In this document: positions 5,450 through 14,070 of the stretch, piece by piece | How the letters are laid out: every line of letters starts with the position of its first letter | Numbering within the stretch: the first letter of the stretch is position 1 | Source of the DNA: a virus | Strand: one strand, 5' to 3' | IMG/VR virus record: IMGVR_UViG_3300044295_000169 | Location: 1-47,889 of that record | DNA length: 47,889 bases | Translations under genes and position numbers: made by a program | The notes under the pieces: generated by a model | Databases searched by the model: none | What the model was told of the DNA's origin: nothing | The model's input: the letters and a program-made list of their open reading frames with translations, nothing else

Positions 5450-6716
5450 GTTCTTCCACTTTCCTGAATGCTGTCTGTACCCAGTTGGTACAGTAGATTT
5501 TGGGGACTACCCGGCCACGGTCAGGACGGCTATCGGTCGCTTCATACAGGATACCCAGTGAAGTCAGGTCGTCCATACGTCTTGTGACAGTTTCCAGCGG
5601 GATACTGGACTTCTGGGCGATCATGCTTCTGTTGAGACCCTCTGAGAGTGCCACAGAGCGTATTAGAGCGTGTTGGCGGCTGTAGGCGGTATCAAGGCCC
5701 ACCTTGACCAGCAAACGCCGTATAGGGGCTGTAATGCGATCTGTGCCGTAGACGTAGCAGAGAGTCAGAGCCAGGCGAGCCATTTGCTTGACTACTCGCG
5801 TAGACGCTTCTGGGACAGCATCATACAGCAGTTCGTTCTGACCAAACTCACGGCTGCGAGGTGCCTGAGCACGACTGCAGGCAATCATATCTCCGAGAGA
5901 TTGAATCAGGTCGATATCGTCCTGAGTGTACTTTGGCTTCAGGATGTCTTCCTGCCTGACTTTGGTATGCAGGTGAGACAGGAATCCCGCCGTGAAAGAT
6001 CTCTGGACAGGGAAACTCCGCTGGTCTCCAATCTCATTTCCTTCGCTGAGTGATCGGCCTGTTGTGTTGAAGATCGACTCGATAGCACGCTTGTTCCGAA
6101 TGACCTCGGTATCGCGTGTAGTCTCCAGTCGAACATGCAGGAAGCGTTCTCCCAGTGCTGACATGTTCATGCCATAGATTTTCTCGGTCATCCCGATGAT
6201 CATGCCGAAACTGATTCCTGAGAAGGATGCAGAGACACCGTTGCGGTAGTGGGCTTCTAGTGATCCGTCGAAGATGTCTCTAAGTTCTCCGAATACCTGG
6301 CTGATTGTCTGAGGGTTAGAGTCGAGCAGGACTGTGCCGTCCTTAACGACAACACACTTCCCTTGAAACATCGGAACAAGGTGCGTGCCCTGTCGAGATC
6401 CTGAAACCAGTCCAGTGAATTTAGACATAGCTCGGGTATGGATCTCATCGCTTCCCAGCAGTTCACAAATTGTGCTCTTGCCGGAAGAGGGTGCTCCTAC
6501 GAGGTACATCCACAGTGGATCACCTTCGAGGGCTACAGCCACATGCACAGCCATGCAGACAGCCATACAGTCTTCCAGAGACTGAGTGACTGTCATGTCC
6601 TGTCGGTAGATTTCCATCAGACGGGTGAATGAGTCGCACTGCTGAGGCTGAACGCTGATGACTTCGTTCAGATCAACTTCTGTGAGTGCAGACTGAATGA
6701 TTGCAAGTATGTTCAT
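5373..6716 (-). CDS. AAA+ replication ATPase, probable helicase
   Basis: A 447-aa P-loop ATPase. Walker A is GAPSSGKST at residues 74-82, and a hydrophobic strand ending in a charged residue (KCVVVKDG, near residue 119) may be Walker B. The last 100 residues look like a winged helix (SMIAQKSSIPLETVTRRMDDL), a common DNA-binding tail. The start ATG 6716 overlaps the primase stop (TGATG), implying coupled synthesis of a primase-helicase pair. I infer a helicase role from context. It is not a classic DnaB family protein. Confidence 0.7.
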   Translation of the reverse strand: MNILAIIQSALTEVDLNEVISVQPQQCDSFTRLMEIYRQDMTVTQSLEDCMAVCMAVHVAVALEGDPLWMYLVGAPSSGKSTICELLGSDEIHTRAMSKFTGLVSGSRQGTHLVPMFQGKCVVVKDGTVLLDSNPQTISQVFGELRDIFDGSLEAHYRNGVSASFSGISFGMIIGMTEKIYGMNMSALGERFLHVRLETTRDTEVIRNKRAIESIFNTTGRSLSEGNEIGDQRSFPVQRSFTAGFLSHLHTKVRQEDILKPKYTQDDIDLIQSLGDMIACSRAQAPRSREFGQNELLYDAVPEASTRVVKQMARLALTLCYVYGTDRITAPIRRLLVKVGLDTAYSRQHALIRSVALSEGLNRSMIAQKSSIPLETVTRRMDDLTSLGILYEATDSRPDRGRVVPKIYCTNWVQTAFRKVEEHAFSNEEDTRPKPPAGTNRRPHKRR

Positions 6717-7483
6717 CACACATCTCTCAGTGAAAGTACAAGGTCTCGGATGTCGAACTTGTCGGGGATTACAGAGTGCTCAGACAATGTGATCTTTGAC
6801 CAGTCGAGGAACTTGAGGCTGTTGACTGAAGTACCAGTGCTCTTGAGTCGGCGAGCAACAGACTGTACTCCCTGACGACCAGCATCATCATTGTCGAACA
6901 GCAGGGTTACATCTTTGTCTCGCAGGACGTGCATGTAGTTACCGCTGAAGCCTGAGCCGCAGGTTCCCAGCAGGTCGATCTTTGAGTCCTTCAGCAAATG
7001 ACGCATGACCAGATAGTCTGCATGACCTTCGGCGATGTAGATTTCTGAGGAAGAGGTAAGTTGTGACAGACCGAGCACGCTGCAGGACCACGGCTTAGGA
7101 CTGGCATAAGCAATGTTGGTTTGGACACTGTACTTGTGCAGTGCTATGAGTTTCTCATTCTGATTCCAGACTGGGAACCAGTAATACTGACCGTCGTACC
7201 TAATACCTTCTGATAACATTATGCGAGAAGATACGCCCTTCTTCTTTCTAAGGAAAGGGAGAGCATGGCTCGGTGTCAACTTCGGCAGTTCACTGTAGAA
7301 CCTCTGCATCAGTGTCAGAGCATTGCCGGACTCATGGCACTTCCAGCACTGCCAGACGTTACCCTCAGCCTTGCTGATACTGCAGTTGTCTGAGCCGCAG
7401 TACAGACACTGAATCGTGTAGTCCTGTTTGTCGGCTTCGTCTTCGTATTCTATTTCAAGATGGTCAAAGAGTTTCATATTCAT
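6716..7483 (-). CDS. DNA primase (zinc-binding plus TOPRIM)
   Basis: A 255-aa TOPRIM primase that makes RNA primers for replication. The N-terminal zinc module has C26-x2-C29 and C46-x2-C49. The TOPRIM fold shows the catalytic glutamate in IYIAEGHAD (E152) and the acidic DND motif in LLFDNDDAGRQG (D197, D199). It is shorter than DnaG because the helicase-interacting C-terminal domain is missing; that job may fall to the neighbouring AAA+ protein. Start ATG 7483 overlaps the previous stop (ATGA). The DNA at 7042 carries one of the repeated TTTCTGAGGAAGAG motifs. Confidence 0.88.
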   Translation of the reverse strand: MNMKLFDHLEIEYEDEADKQDYTIQCLYCGSDNCSISKAEGNVWQCWKCHESGNALTLMQRFYSELPKLTPSHALPFLRKKKGVSSRIMLSEGIRYDGQYYWFPVWNQNEKLIALHKYSVQTNIAYASPKPWSCSVLGLSQLTSSSEIYIAEGHADYLVMRHLLKDSKIDLLGTCGSGFSGNYMHVLRDKDVTLLFDNDDAGRQGVQSVARRLKSTGTSVNSLKFLDWSKITLSEHSVIPDKFDIRDLVLSLRDV

Positions 7484-7734
7484 CGCTCTGCTTGTTGGAT
7501 CGTGAAAAAATTTATGTTTTCGACAAGGATAAATGTTTCTGGTGTTCCGTGCAGTCTTACAACACTGGAAGTATTGCGAAACAACCCGCGACGGTAAAAC
7601 TTGTTTATGGCCTCTGTCAAATTCTGTCGTACACTGTCTGGGTCTGTAGTCTCAATAGTAATCGTCATGCCCGCTTTTAGATAAATGGTACATTTGTAGT
7701 TGTTCGTCTTTTCCGTGGTTAATTGCTCACTCAT
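7480..7734 (-). CDS. small hypothetical protein between polymerase and primase
   Basis: An 84-aa protein of unknown function with AGAGGTGG as ribosome-binding site 3 nt before the ACT spacer of ATG 7734. It overlaps the primase gene by 4 nt and follows the polymerase gene after 21 bp, so it is co-transcribed with the replisome. Alternating charged and hydrophobic stretches suggest a compact alpha/beta fold (KCTIYLKAGMTITIETTD). It may be a replisome accessory factor; nothing in the sequence proves this. Confidence 0.65.
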   Translation of the reverse strand: MSEQLTTEKTNNYKCTIYLKAGMTITIETTDPDSVRQNLTEAINKFYRRGLFRNTSSVVRLHGTPETFILVENINFFTIQQAER

Positions 7735-7755
7735 AGTCCACCTCTTTCAGCATAT

Positions 7756-9831
7756 TCATCTCCTGATCTTTACTGACTTGTTCCAACCATTTATCACCAG
7801 TTCTGGATCTACAGGGGCTTCTACCCCGTAGTCCAGTGCTGCACGCTCCATACAGTCTACCAGTCCCCAGACGTGCTTCTTCGGGAACTTAACAGGCATC
7901 TCGAATACCAGTTCGTCATGGCACTGCAATGCGACTCTTCCCGCAGGGTAGTTCTGGAGAAGATAATCGTAACAGTAACGCATGGCTCGTTTGACTATGA
8001 CACCCTCGGTTCCCTGTACGATGTAATTGACCCCGGCGTGGCCCTTGAACTCATCACGACCTGACCACTGATTGAATGCGATGTCCAGGTGCAGGGGATA
8101 ACCTGATCCGGTTGGTCCTGTACCCTCAGTACCACTTCGCCCTGCTGTGTAGACGATGCCAGTTTCCGCAATCTCTCGCTTCGTTTTTTCGATGAAAGCA
8201 TGGGCGTTCGGGAATAGTTTAAGGACTGTACCCCACAGCCCAGGGACACCCGCAGTCTGCTCGATCTTCTTCGGACTGGCACCGAAGATGAACCCGAAGT
8301 TGACGTTCTTTGCGATGCGTCGTTGAGCCTTGGAAGGAGAGTCACTATCTGAAATGCCAAAGATCCTACGGGCCGTGAAGTCATGTGCATCCCATCCACG
8401 TCTGAAAGCATCGATCATCTCCTGTTCGTTCGTGACAACAGCAAAGATACGCAACTGCAACTGAGAGTAGTCACAGTCTAACCACCAGTAGCCCGGAGGC
8501 GGACCAAACACGCTACGCATACTCGGACTGTGCTTGAGCCACTTCGCGATTTCTGGGTGGTCATCTTCATAGGGGTTCCCAGCTTTCTGCACCTGCTGCA
8601 GATTCGGATTGTTGCCTGACATGCGTGTTGTCTTCGTGCCAGTCACTTTGAATGACGGGTAGATAACACCACTGTCGGTACGGTTTTCTGAGTAGGAAGT
8701 CAGGTACTCCAGTTTCTTCGTGTACTTTCTGAGGGAAAGGAACTGGGCGAGGAACTTGTACTCAGGGCTGCCGGGCTGTGCTTCATCATGCAGACGTACC
8801 AGTGTCTCTGCATCGACTGAGGGTTCCTGCTTCTTCTTTGTTACTTTGACCTGACTCATGTTCCAGTTGTCATAGAACAGCCAGCGAAGGTCTGCGTCGT
8901 TGAACTCTTCGAGTCCGCTGATCTCCTTACAAGACTCTGTGAGTTGTTCAATCAGTCTCTCGCAGGACTCGATAGCACCCTGCAACTTAGCCTTATGGAC
9001 CCAGACACCAGTGTTTTCAATACCCCACATGACAGGCATGATCTGACGATTCACGTTCAGACATTCCATGACTTTCTCGCTCGGCTGAGACGTAAGCATG
9101 TGCGGGTCATGCTCCATCATCCGGGCTTGGGTATCATCCTGTACTCCAGCCATCAGGAAGCGTGCAAGATTATGGGTGTTAGTCACGTCTGCTTTGAGGT
9201 ACTTTGCGAGCACTCCACTGAGGAGAGTATCCGGGAGTTTCGGGCGAGCAGACGCCGGTATGCTTCGCAGAACTGCTCGGGGTAGCCAGTAGTCCAGTCG
9301 AGCGAATTCAGTAGATTTGCCACACCCTCGCATTCCGGGATGTCCGCTTTGGTATTCGGCAATGCTCCACTGTCTGTTTTCTGGGAGGGACTTGTTGTGC
9401 TTGCGGATGTGTCGTCTGCAGGCATTGACGGTATCGATAAGTTCACGTTCCTCTCCATACTTGTTGCCAAAGTATTTGAGTACAAGAGCATCGAGACCTT
9501 GACGGTCGATGTTGTTGAACAGGTGAGCGAGGTGCATTGTATCAAGCACCTTGTCCCAGAACTCAGGACAGTTTGGTTCTTCCCAATCGAGGATACCAGC
9601 CTCACACAGAGCCTTAACGTCAAACATGGCGTTATGGAACACCAGCATGTTTGCAGCAGAGACAACCACCTTGATGTTCTGTGAGAACTCACCGACACGT
9701 TTACGAGTCACGGGATCAACAGGTAACTCTTCTGCTCGGTAGGTACTGCCGTCGAACATTCCAATGGCAAAGACTGTGGACCAGCCAGCACGCAGATGAA
9801 GTCCTGTTGTTTCGGTGTCGATTACCAGCAT
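7756..9831 (-). CDS. polA: family A DNA polymerase with 3'-5' exonuclease
   Basis: A 691-aa replicative DNA polymerase. Exonuclease residues are intact: D5 and E7 in DTETTG, H66-N67...D71, and Y211-x3-D215. Polymerase motif A is DCDYSQLQLR (D454). Motif B has R504, K508 and F512 before GFIFG, so the nucleotide-selecting position is Phe, as in E. coli Pol I rather than the Tyr of T7. Motif C is QCHDELVF (H638, D639, E640). No 5'-nuclease domain is present. ATG 9831 has GAGGTGA upstream. With the primase and AAA+ genes it forms the replisome. Confidence 0.95.
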   Translation of the reverse strand: MLVIDTETTGLHLRAGWSTVFAIGMFDGSTYRAEELPVDPVTRKRVGEFSQNIKVVVSAANMLVFHNAMFDVKALCEAGILDWEEPNCPEFWDKVLDTMHLAHLFNNIDRQGLDALVLKYFGNKYGEERELIDTVNACRRHIRKHNKSLPENRQWSIAEYQSGHPGMRGCGKSTEFARLDYWLPRAVLRSIPASARPKLPDTLLSGVLAKYLKADVTNTHNLARFLMAGVQDDTQARMMEHDPHMLTSQPSEKVMECLNVNRQIMPVMWGIENTGVWVHKAKLQGAIESCERLIEQLTESCKEISGLEEFNDADLRWLFYDNWNMSQVKVTKKKQEPSVDAETLVRLHDEAQPGSPEYKFLAQFLSLRKYTKKLEYLTSYSENRTDSGVIYPSFKVTGTKTTRMSGNNPNLQQVQKAGNPYEDDHPEIAKWLKHSPSMRSVFGPPPGYWWLDCDYSQLQLRIFAVVTNEQEMIDAFRRGWDAHDFTARRIFGISDSDSPSKAQRRIAKNVNFGFIFGASPKKIEQTAGVPGLWGTVLKLFPNAHAFIEKTKREIAETGIVYTAGRSGTEGTGPTGSGYPLHLDIAFNQWSGRDEFKGHAGVNYIVQGTEGVIVKRAMRYCYDYLLQNYPAGRVALQCHDELVFEMPVKFPKKHVWGLVDCMERAALDYGVEAPVDPELVINGWNKSVKIRR

Positions 9832-9834
9832 ACG

Positions 9835-10632
9835 TCACCTCTTATTGTTCTTGTAGATGATTATCGCACAGCAAATCAACAGAAACACTATCCATGTTGC
9901 AGGCTCTGGTACTGCCTGAGAGAACACCCGTTGTCCGACGTAGCTGTCGGCACTTGTCAGCAATACCTCGCCGATCGTGAATGACGCTGGCGTCCCTGCT
10001 GGCGGCGACTGGTTAAACATTGTGAAACTGATCCATCCCGTGCCGCTGTACAGAGTGTCTATTTCATCGCCGTCGTACTGATCAGCATGACTGCTCCAAA
10101 CGAACGGCAGGTATATTGCAGAGTGCCCGATTGGAATTTGTGTGTCTGCTCGTAAGTACCCGGTACTGACCAATGATGCCACAGATCCTGTGAACCGATC
10201 GCCGTACAGTCCTGTTTGCAGGTATCCGTTTGAGTCAGCATAAAACTGCAGGCTCTGCTGCGTTGAGCCGCCGTATCGTTCAGTGTAGCCGCCAAACTCG
10301 ACACCGGGACCATCACCCCACGATGTTGCAGGTTGCCAGAAGTATAACCACCCGAGCGGCCTCCCTTTACCTGTCAGGTTGATGCCGACTTCATCCACCA
10401 ATCCGTAACTTTCGTGGTAGACAGTGGCATCAATGTAATCAATCTCGATGATCAGATCCCCATAAGCGTTCCTGTCGGCTAGCACCACAATGGTAATGAA
10501 CGCGATAATGCACATCCATTCCAGCAGCCCGAGTCCCCACGTATCACTGCCAAGCAACACCGCATGTATCATTCGCTCGTTCTGCCGCCGGAGTTCGCGG
10601 GGTGTCTTTGGATCTCGATAACGCCTGCCCAT
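9835..10632 (-). CDS. secreted PEP-CTERM-anchored surface protein
   Basis: A 265-aa exported protein with a C-terminal exosortase signal: VPEPAT at residues 241-246, a hydrophobic helix (WIVFLLICCAIIIY) and a basic end (KNNKR). The N-terminus has a basic tail then a membrane helix at about 34-52. That helix fits a prepilin-like pattern, with G33 followed by Glu at +5 (LGLLEWM). The middle 180 residues are beta-rich and unrecognised, like the jelly-roll domains of many host PEP-CTERM proteins. It sits between polymerase and the ssDNA-binding-like gene, an odd place for a surface protein. A hairpin precedes its start. It probably needs a host exosortase. Confidence 0.75.
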   Translation of the reverse strand: MGRRYRDPKTPRELRRQNERMIHAVLLGSDTWGLGLLEWMCIIAFITIVVLADRNAYGDLIIEIDYIDATVYHESYGLVDEVGINLTGKGRPLGWLYFWQPATSWGDGPGVEFGGYTERYGGSTQQSLQFYADSNGYLQTGLYGDRFTGSVASLVSTGYLRADTQIPIGHSAIYLPFVWSSHADQYDGDEIDTLYSGTGWISFTMFNQSPPAGTPASFTIGEVLLTSADSYVGQRVFSQAVPEPATWIVFLLICCAIIIYKNNKR

Positions 10633-10653
10633 AATGCAACATCTCCAGAAGAA

Positions 10654-10685
10654 GACAGCCGTGTAGATTGCTCCACACGGCTGTC
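10654..10685 (-). other. perfect 11-bp hairpin between genes
   Basis: GACAGCCGTGT (10654..10664) and ACACGGCTGTC (10675..10685) form a perfect stem with a 10-nt loop, 22 bp before the PEP-CTERM start. On the transcript the downstream side is UCUUCU rather than a U tract, so it could attenuate transcription or limit translation of the surface-protein gene. The stem resembles 2177..2198. Confidence 0.6.
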
Positions 10686-10710
10686 AGACGGGGGTGGAAC
10701 CAACTGACGA

Positions 10711-11571
10711 TCAAGGCAGAGTCACAGACAGGTACGGTACAGTCAGAGACTTACCCGCCCTTTCGATTGTCAGAGTCTGCTTCTTGTCGTCAGCGGCTGT
10801 AACCTTGTAGGTCAGAGCCTTGGGAGACTTCGGGGCCTGGTACTGGACTTCGTAGTCCACCCAGTCAGACGGGGAGTAGTCTGCATGAACAGGTGTATCC
10901 TGCTCTGTCTCAGGCTCTCCAGAATCGTCTGTAACGCTGTCGAGGTCTTCCCCGGTAGGATCGTCCAATTCCGCATTCCATTCGTCTCCTGCAGGCTCTG
11001 GAGCGGCTTTAACGACGTTTTTGGGAGTCCGCTTCGTTGCGGGCTTGGCCGGAGCAGGTTCAACAGCCGGTTCAGGTTCTGAGGTGGGATCTTCATCGCC
11101 CCAGTTCATGCCGAGAATGTTGTAGTACCGCTTGTTCGGGTCATTCTTGCCCGGAACCACACGCATCTTGAACTGCTGATTGATGCAGCCTTTCAGGGCC
11201 GTGTCGATCTCAGGGATCTCCAGTTCCGCCGTATCGATGGACATACGCTGCAGGTCACGCATCAGGTTTTCGAGACACTGCTCAGGAGTGCGGCGATCGT
11301 CGCCTGACAGATTGTGCAGCACGTTCATGCTGGCCCCATTGTGAGGTGCCTGATGGGGCACGCTGCCGTCACACTTGAACTGCAGAATGAAATACTGGGC
11401 ACCGTCTTTCAGCACAACCTTCGGACCAACAAACGTCACAACGTATTCGCCCGGAGGTCCGGCAAAGTCCCGGACAGCCTGAGCTTTCTTCGCGACCGCG
11501 GCGTGCTTTGCAAGAGCCTTGTTCTGCTTCAGCAGAGCAGCCAGCCCGAGGTTCTGAGTATTGTCAACCAT
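10711..11571 (-). CDS. ssDNA-binding-like replication/recombination protein
   Basis: A 286-aa protein I place, tentatively, in the group of phage ssDNA-binding or recombination accessory proteins. Residues 40-155 are a beta-rich core (EYVVTFVGPKVVLKDGAQYFILQFK..., then KRYYNILGMNWG). A Pro/Ala/Lys linker and an acidic stretch rich in Asp and Glu (residues 195-230) follow, and the last 45 residues resemble a second small beta domain. An acidic tail is typical of ssDNA-binding proteins. The recombination genes upstream support the role. The family assignment is inferred, not motif-proven. Confidence 0.55.
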   Translation of the reverse strand: MVDNTQNLGLAALLKQNKALAKHAAVAKKAQAVRDFAGPPGEYVVTFVGPKVVLKDGAQYFILQFKCDGSVPHQAPHNGASMNVLHNLSGDDRRTPEQCLENLMRDLQRMSIDTAELEIPEIDTALKGCINQQFKMRVVPGKNDPNKRYYNILGMNWGDEDPTSEPEPAVEPAPAKPATKRTPKNVVKAAPEPAGDEWNAELDDPTGEDLDSVTDDSGEPETEQDTPVHADYSPSDWVDYEVQYQAPKSPKALTYKVTAADDKKQTLTIERAGKSLTVPYLSVTLP

Positions 11572-11619
11572 TGGAACACCTTTCTGAACTTGAAATGAAA
11601 CGGACAGTTGTGAGAGTTA

Positions 11620-12531
11620 TCAAGCGATGCCGAGCACGCCCTGCAGAACCTTGTAGGTTTCTGAGGGAGAAGTACCGCAGTCCAGTTCTTCGGACTCGCC
11701 GCACCAGGACTTTGCGATGTAGTAGGTATTCGGTGCCACGCCGATGAATCGACGATCTCCGACTGCCTTACGCTTCTTGGTCTTTTCGTCATTCAGTACG
11801 CTGACTGTGCGACCGAGGTACACGATTGCGTGAACATCTTTTTTCGTGTAGTTGAAGATGCCTTTCGTCAACTGCGGCTGATACTGATCGTAATCAGGAC
11901 CGACAGGGTTGGCGACCGTCTTGGTTGTGCTGTGACTGATCAGCACGATGTTGAGACCTTTCGCGACGATCTCCAGACACAGAGGCATGAAGATTCCGGA
12001 CCAGAACACTTCAGCAGCTTTGCTGTAACCTCGCTGGAAGTCGTTGAAGTCCTTGCTGGTCATGTCGCCGTTGAACAGGACTGAGGCACAGTGCTGGAAA
12101 CAGATGTCCTGCAAGCCGCTCGTGCTATCAATCACCAGTGTCTTGTACTGGTGTTTGCTGTCACGGAAGCGAGTCATTGCGGACATCAGTTTCTTCCAGC
12201 CGGGGTGCCCAGTACCTCGCGGAATGCTGTTCTGGTCGAACAGAGGATCGAGGTCAATCACCTGCACAGATGGAGGGATTGCTCTACGCTGTTTGTGAAT
12301 GTGGACACCCTGCTCGCCACTGGTCGCAATGAACAGAGGTGCGGGGAACTGTGCGGCGAGAGTTGTCTTCCCCTCACCAGCTTCTGAGTAGAGAAGAATG
12401 AATCGACCGTGAGTTGGGGACTCATCGATCAAGTCATCAAACGGATTCTCACCTGCTCGCAGTCGTGGCGTAGCAGGCGGTGCAGCGGGACTCGCTGGCT
12501 TTGTTGGACGTGGTGCAGGTCGAACACTCAT
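11620..12531 (-). CDS. Sak4-like RecA-fold ATPase
   Basis: A 303-aa P-loop ATPase of the short RecA/Sak4 type used by phages for single-strand annealing or exchange. Walker A is SEAGEGKTT (residues 49-57) and Walker B is TLVIDSTSG near residue 135. The RecA-like core continues with a strand LNIVLISHS near residue 205. The first 30 residues are a Pro/Ala-rich tail. The neighbours (nuclease, resolvase-like protein, ssDNA-binding-like protein) make up a recombination cassette. Overlap with the upstream nuclease gene is 4 nt, so the two are translationally coupled. Confidence 0.8.
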   Translation of the reverse strand: MSVRPAPRPTKPASPAAPPATPRLRAGENPFDDLIDESPTHGRFILLYSEAGEGKTTLAAQFPAPLFIATSGEQGVHIHKQRRAIPPSVQVIDLDPLFDQNSIPRGTGHPGWKKLMSAMTRFRDSKHQYKTLVIDSTSGLQDICFQHCASVLFNGDMTSKDFNDFQRGYSKAAEVFWSGIFMPLCLEIVAKGLNIVLISHSTTKTVANPVGPDYDQYQPQLTKGIFNYTKKDVHAIVYLGRTVSVLNDEKTKKRKAVGDRRFIGVAPNTYYIAKSWCGESEELDCGTSPSETYKVLQGVLGIA

Positions 12532-13496
12532 CGGGATTTCTTTCTAAGACCAAAGGTACTGCCGGACATGCGGAAGTTACGGTAACGCTCAGCCGTCCCT
12601 TCCATGAATGGATTGTAAAGACCGTAAGGCATCATGAAGTGGGTTTTGTTGACGACTCCTTGCTTTGAGGGGAGGGACATGTACTCGTACCAGTCGAGGA
12701 AACATTCCAGCATGGGGTAGAGACATGCGTGTAAGAAACGATTGAACCGTACTTCGTCTGGGTTGATGAAATAACGAAAGAAATGGTAGGGCCGGTTCCC
12801 GTCGATTGCTTCGCAGAGTCTGAGGGCAAAGTCCTTATCAGTCTCTTTGCTGCGTCTTGCTGGACCTCTGTATGCGAAGCCTGCTGGTCGTCGCATGTGT
12901 TGGTACCAGACTGTTGATGGGAGTTTACCGTGCTGTGCTTTGTGGAACAGGCAATACATATTGACCTGAAGATTGAGATCAATCTCTTCAGCCAGTTTTG
13001 TCTCATCCCATTCCCCTCGACACTTGTTTTCCATCAGGCAATCATCACCTTCACCGTCCACATAACCGTGAAGTTTGATCGATCTGCCGGAGGGTAATTC
13101 CAGCATCATCTCGTGATGTCGTTCTGAGTGTTTGATACCGTAGGTATCGAGGTCTTTCGCATAGAGGCTAATCCATGTGTTGACCATCTGTGTTGCCAAC
13201 TTTGTCCAGAAACTGATTTCCTCTGTCTCAGAGTACAGAGCAATATGTTTCTCAAACTCGTTGGCTATCAGCTTACCGGCACCTCGGGCTTGTCGGGTCT
13301 TGATGAACCCTTCAATGCCTGCTTGTACCAGTGTCCCAAACTGCATGTTCTTGTTCCAGGGTTCCACCGCTTCAAGATCTCTGAGGTAGGAACACTCGAA
13401 CGCAACTCTGTCAACCAGCCACAACTCCAGCCCGCTTACGCTTAGGCCGTTTATCACTGGGTTCCACAGTTGCCTCAGCGACTGTGACTTCGCCAT
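12528..13496 (-). CDS. PD-(D/E)XK exonuclease (Cas4/RecB type)
   Basis: A 322-aa nuclease of the RecB/Cas4 family. The catalytic block is HGYVDGEGDDCLMENKC (D147, E156, K158), and the Q-x3-Y helix is LQVNMY (Q177, Y181). These are the standard motif II, III and QxxxY residues. With the coupled Sak4-like ATPase it is likely to resect DNA ends for annealing-based recombination. The start overlaps the upstream resolvase-like gene by 86 nt. The next in-frame Met is far downstream, so the overlap seems real. Confidence 0.82.
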   Translation of the reverse strand: MAKSQSLRQLWNPVINGLSVSGLELWLVDRVAFECSYLRDLEAVEPWNKNMQFGTLVQAGIEGFIKTRQARGAGKLIANEFEKHIALYSETEEISFWTKLATQMVNTWISLYAKDLDTYGIKHSERHHEMMLELPSGRSIKLHGYVDGEGDDCLMENKCRGEWDETKLAEEIDLNLQVNMYCLFHKAQHGKLPSTVWYQHMRRPAGFAYRGPARRSKETDKDFALRLCEAIDGNRPYHFFRYFINPDEVRFNRFLHACLYPMLECFLDWYEYMSLPSKQGVVNKTHFMMPYGLYNPFMEGTAERYRNFRMSGSTFGLRKKSR

Positions 13497-13806
13497 TCTT
13501 CACCATTCTGCAGAATTCAGGCAGGTCTTTGAGTGCCAACACAACCATTGTGTTAGCCCGGTCGTCAAACTCCCCGATGAACAAAACGGCAGTCTTCTTT
13601 TCGACTTTCGCTTTCTGCCGTTCCTCGCCGAGTAGTTGTCTCAGTGTCTTGTGGTTGTGTCGCGTGTACTTGCAGGAGATGAACAACTTCGGGTGAGTGC
13701 TGTCACTCCGAGTCAACTTGCTGTTGCCTCCGCTCAGTGAATTTCTGAGGGAGGAAAACATCCCTGCGACGTATCGCTCAAATCGTTTCCAAGGTGCGTC
13801 TGCCAT
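13411..13806 (-). CDS. Hjc-like Holliday-junction resolvase, tentative
   Basis: A 131-aa protein resembling archaeal-type Hjc and phage resolvases: a basic N-terminal helix (WKRFERYVAGMF), a glycine loop, then TRSDSTHPKLFISCKYTRH. The D and K of the nuclease core are visible, but the usual acidic residue of the E-x-K motif is Ser here, so catalysis may use a shifted residue or be lost. I chose ATG 13806 because AGAAAGG precedes it. A role in resolving replication or recombination intermediates fits the neighbouring genes. Confidence 0.55.
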   Translation of the reverse strand: MADAPWKRFERYVAGMFSSLRNSLSGGNSKLTRSDSTHPKLFISCKYTRHNHKTLRQLLGEERQKAKVEKKTAVLFIGEFDDRANTMVVLALKDLPEFCRMVKNGEVTVAEATVEPSDKRPKRKRAGVVAG

Positions 13807-13990
13807 GACATAAACCTTTCTGTGTATTACGGGCACGGACTTGTTAAGAGGGGCCTAACAGCGGTCGTCTCTTATGCGTGTCTTTGTCCCGTGGAGATGG
13901 AAGTGCTGCGATGACGACCACAGACACAACCGTAAAGCACCCTGCGGCTAAGAGACCTACCATTGCAGGAATGCTGGTGCTTTCAACAAA

Positions 13991-14064
13991 GGATGACCCC
14001 CGGAGTCGAACCGGGGACCGTAGGGCAGGAGTATTGGAGGCTCCTACGGCGTTCCCACGTCATC
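13991..14064 (-). tRNA. tRNA-like element, probable tRNA-Trp (CCA), odd D-arm
   Basis: The 74-nt minus-strand element lies in the 264-bp gene-free gap 13807..14070. GATGAC at the 5' end pairs with GTCATC near the 3' end (the seventh pair is G.G). A perfect T-arm follows, CCCGG/CCGGG around TTCGACT. CT-CCA-AT sits in a loop closed by AGGAG/CTCCT, so CCA is the likely anticodon with U33 and A37. No normal D-stem can be formed, and CCGTAGG can pair with CCTACGG instead. It may be a degenerate tRNA, an atypical one, or a tRNA-mimicking RNA. Confidence 0.45.
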
Positions 14065-14070
14065 TATGGA

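Noticed and set aside
7042-7057. Motif as a eukaryotic-type splice acceptor on the minus strand
   Set aside because: Pyrimidine tract and CAG match by chance; bacterial phage genes continue through it.
13991-14064. Attachment site for integration
   Set aside because: No integrase or excisionase gene is visible, so the tRNA-like element is not supported as an att site.
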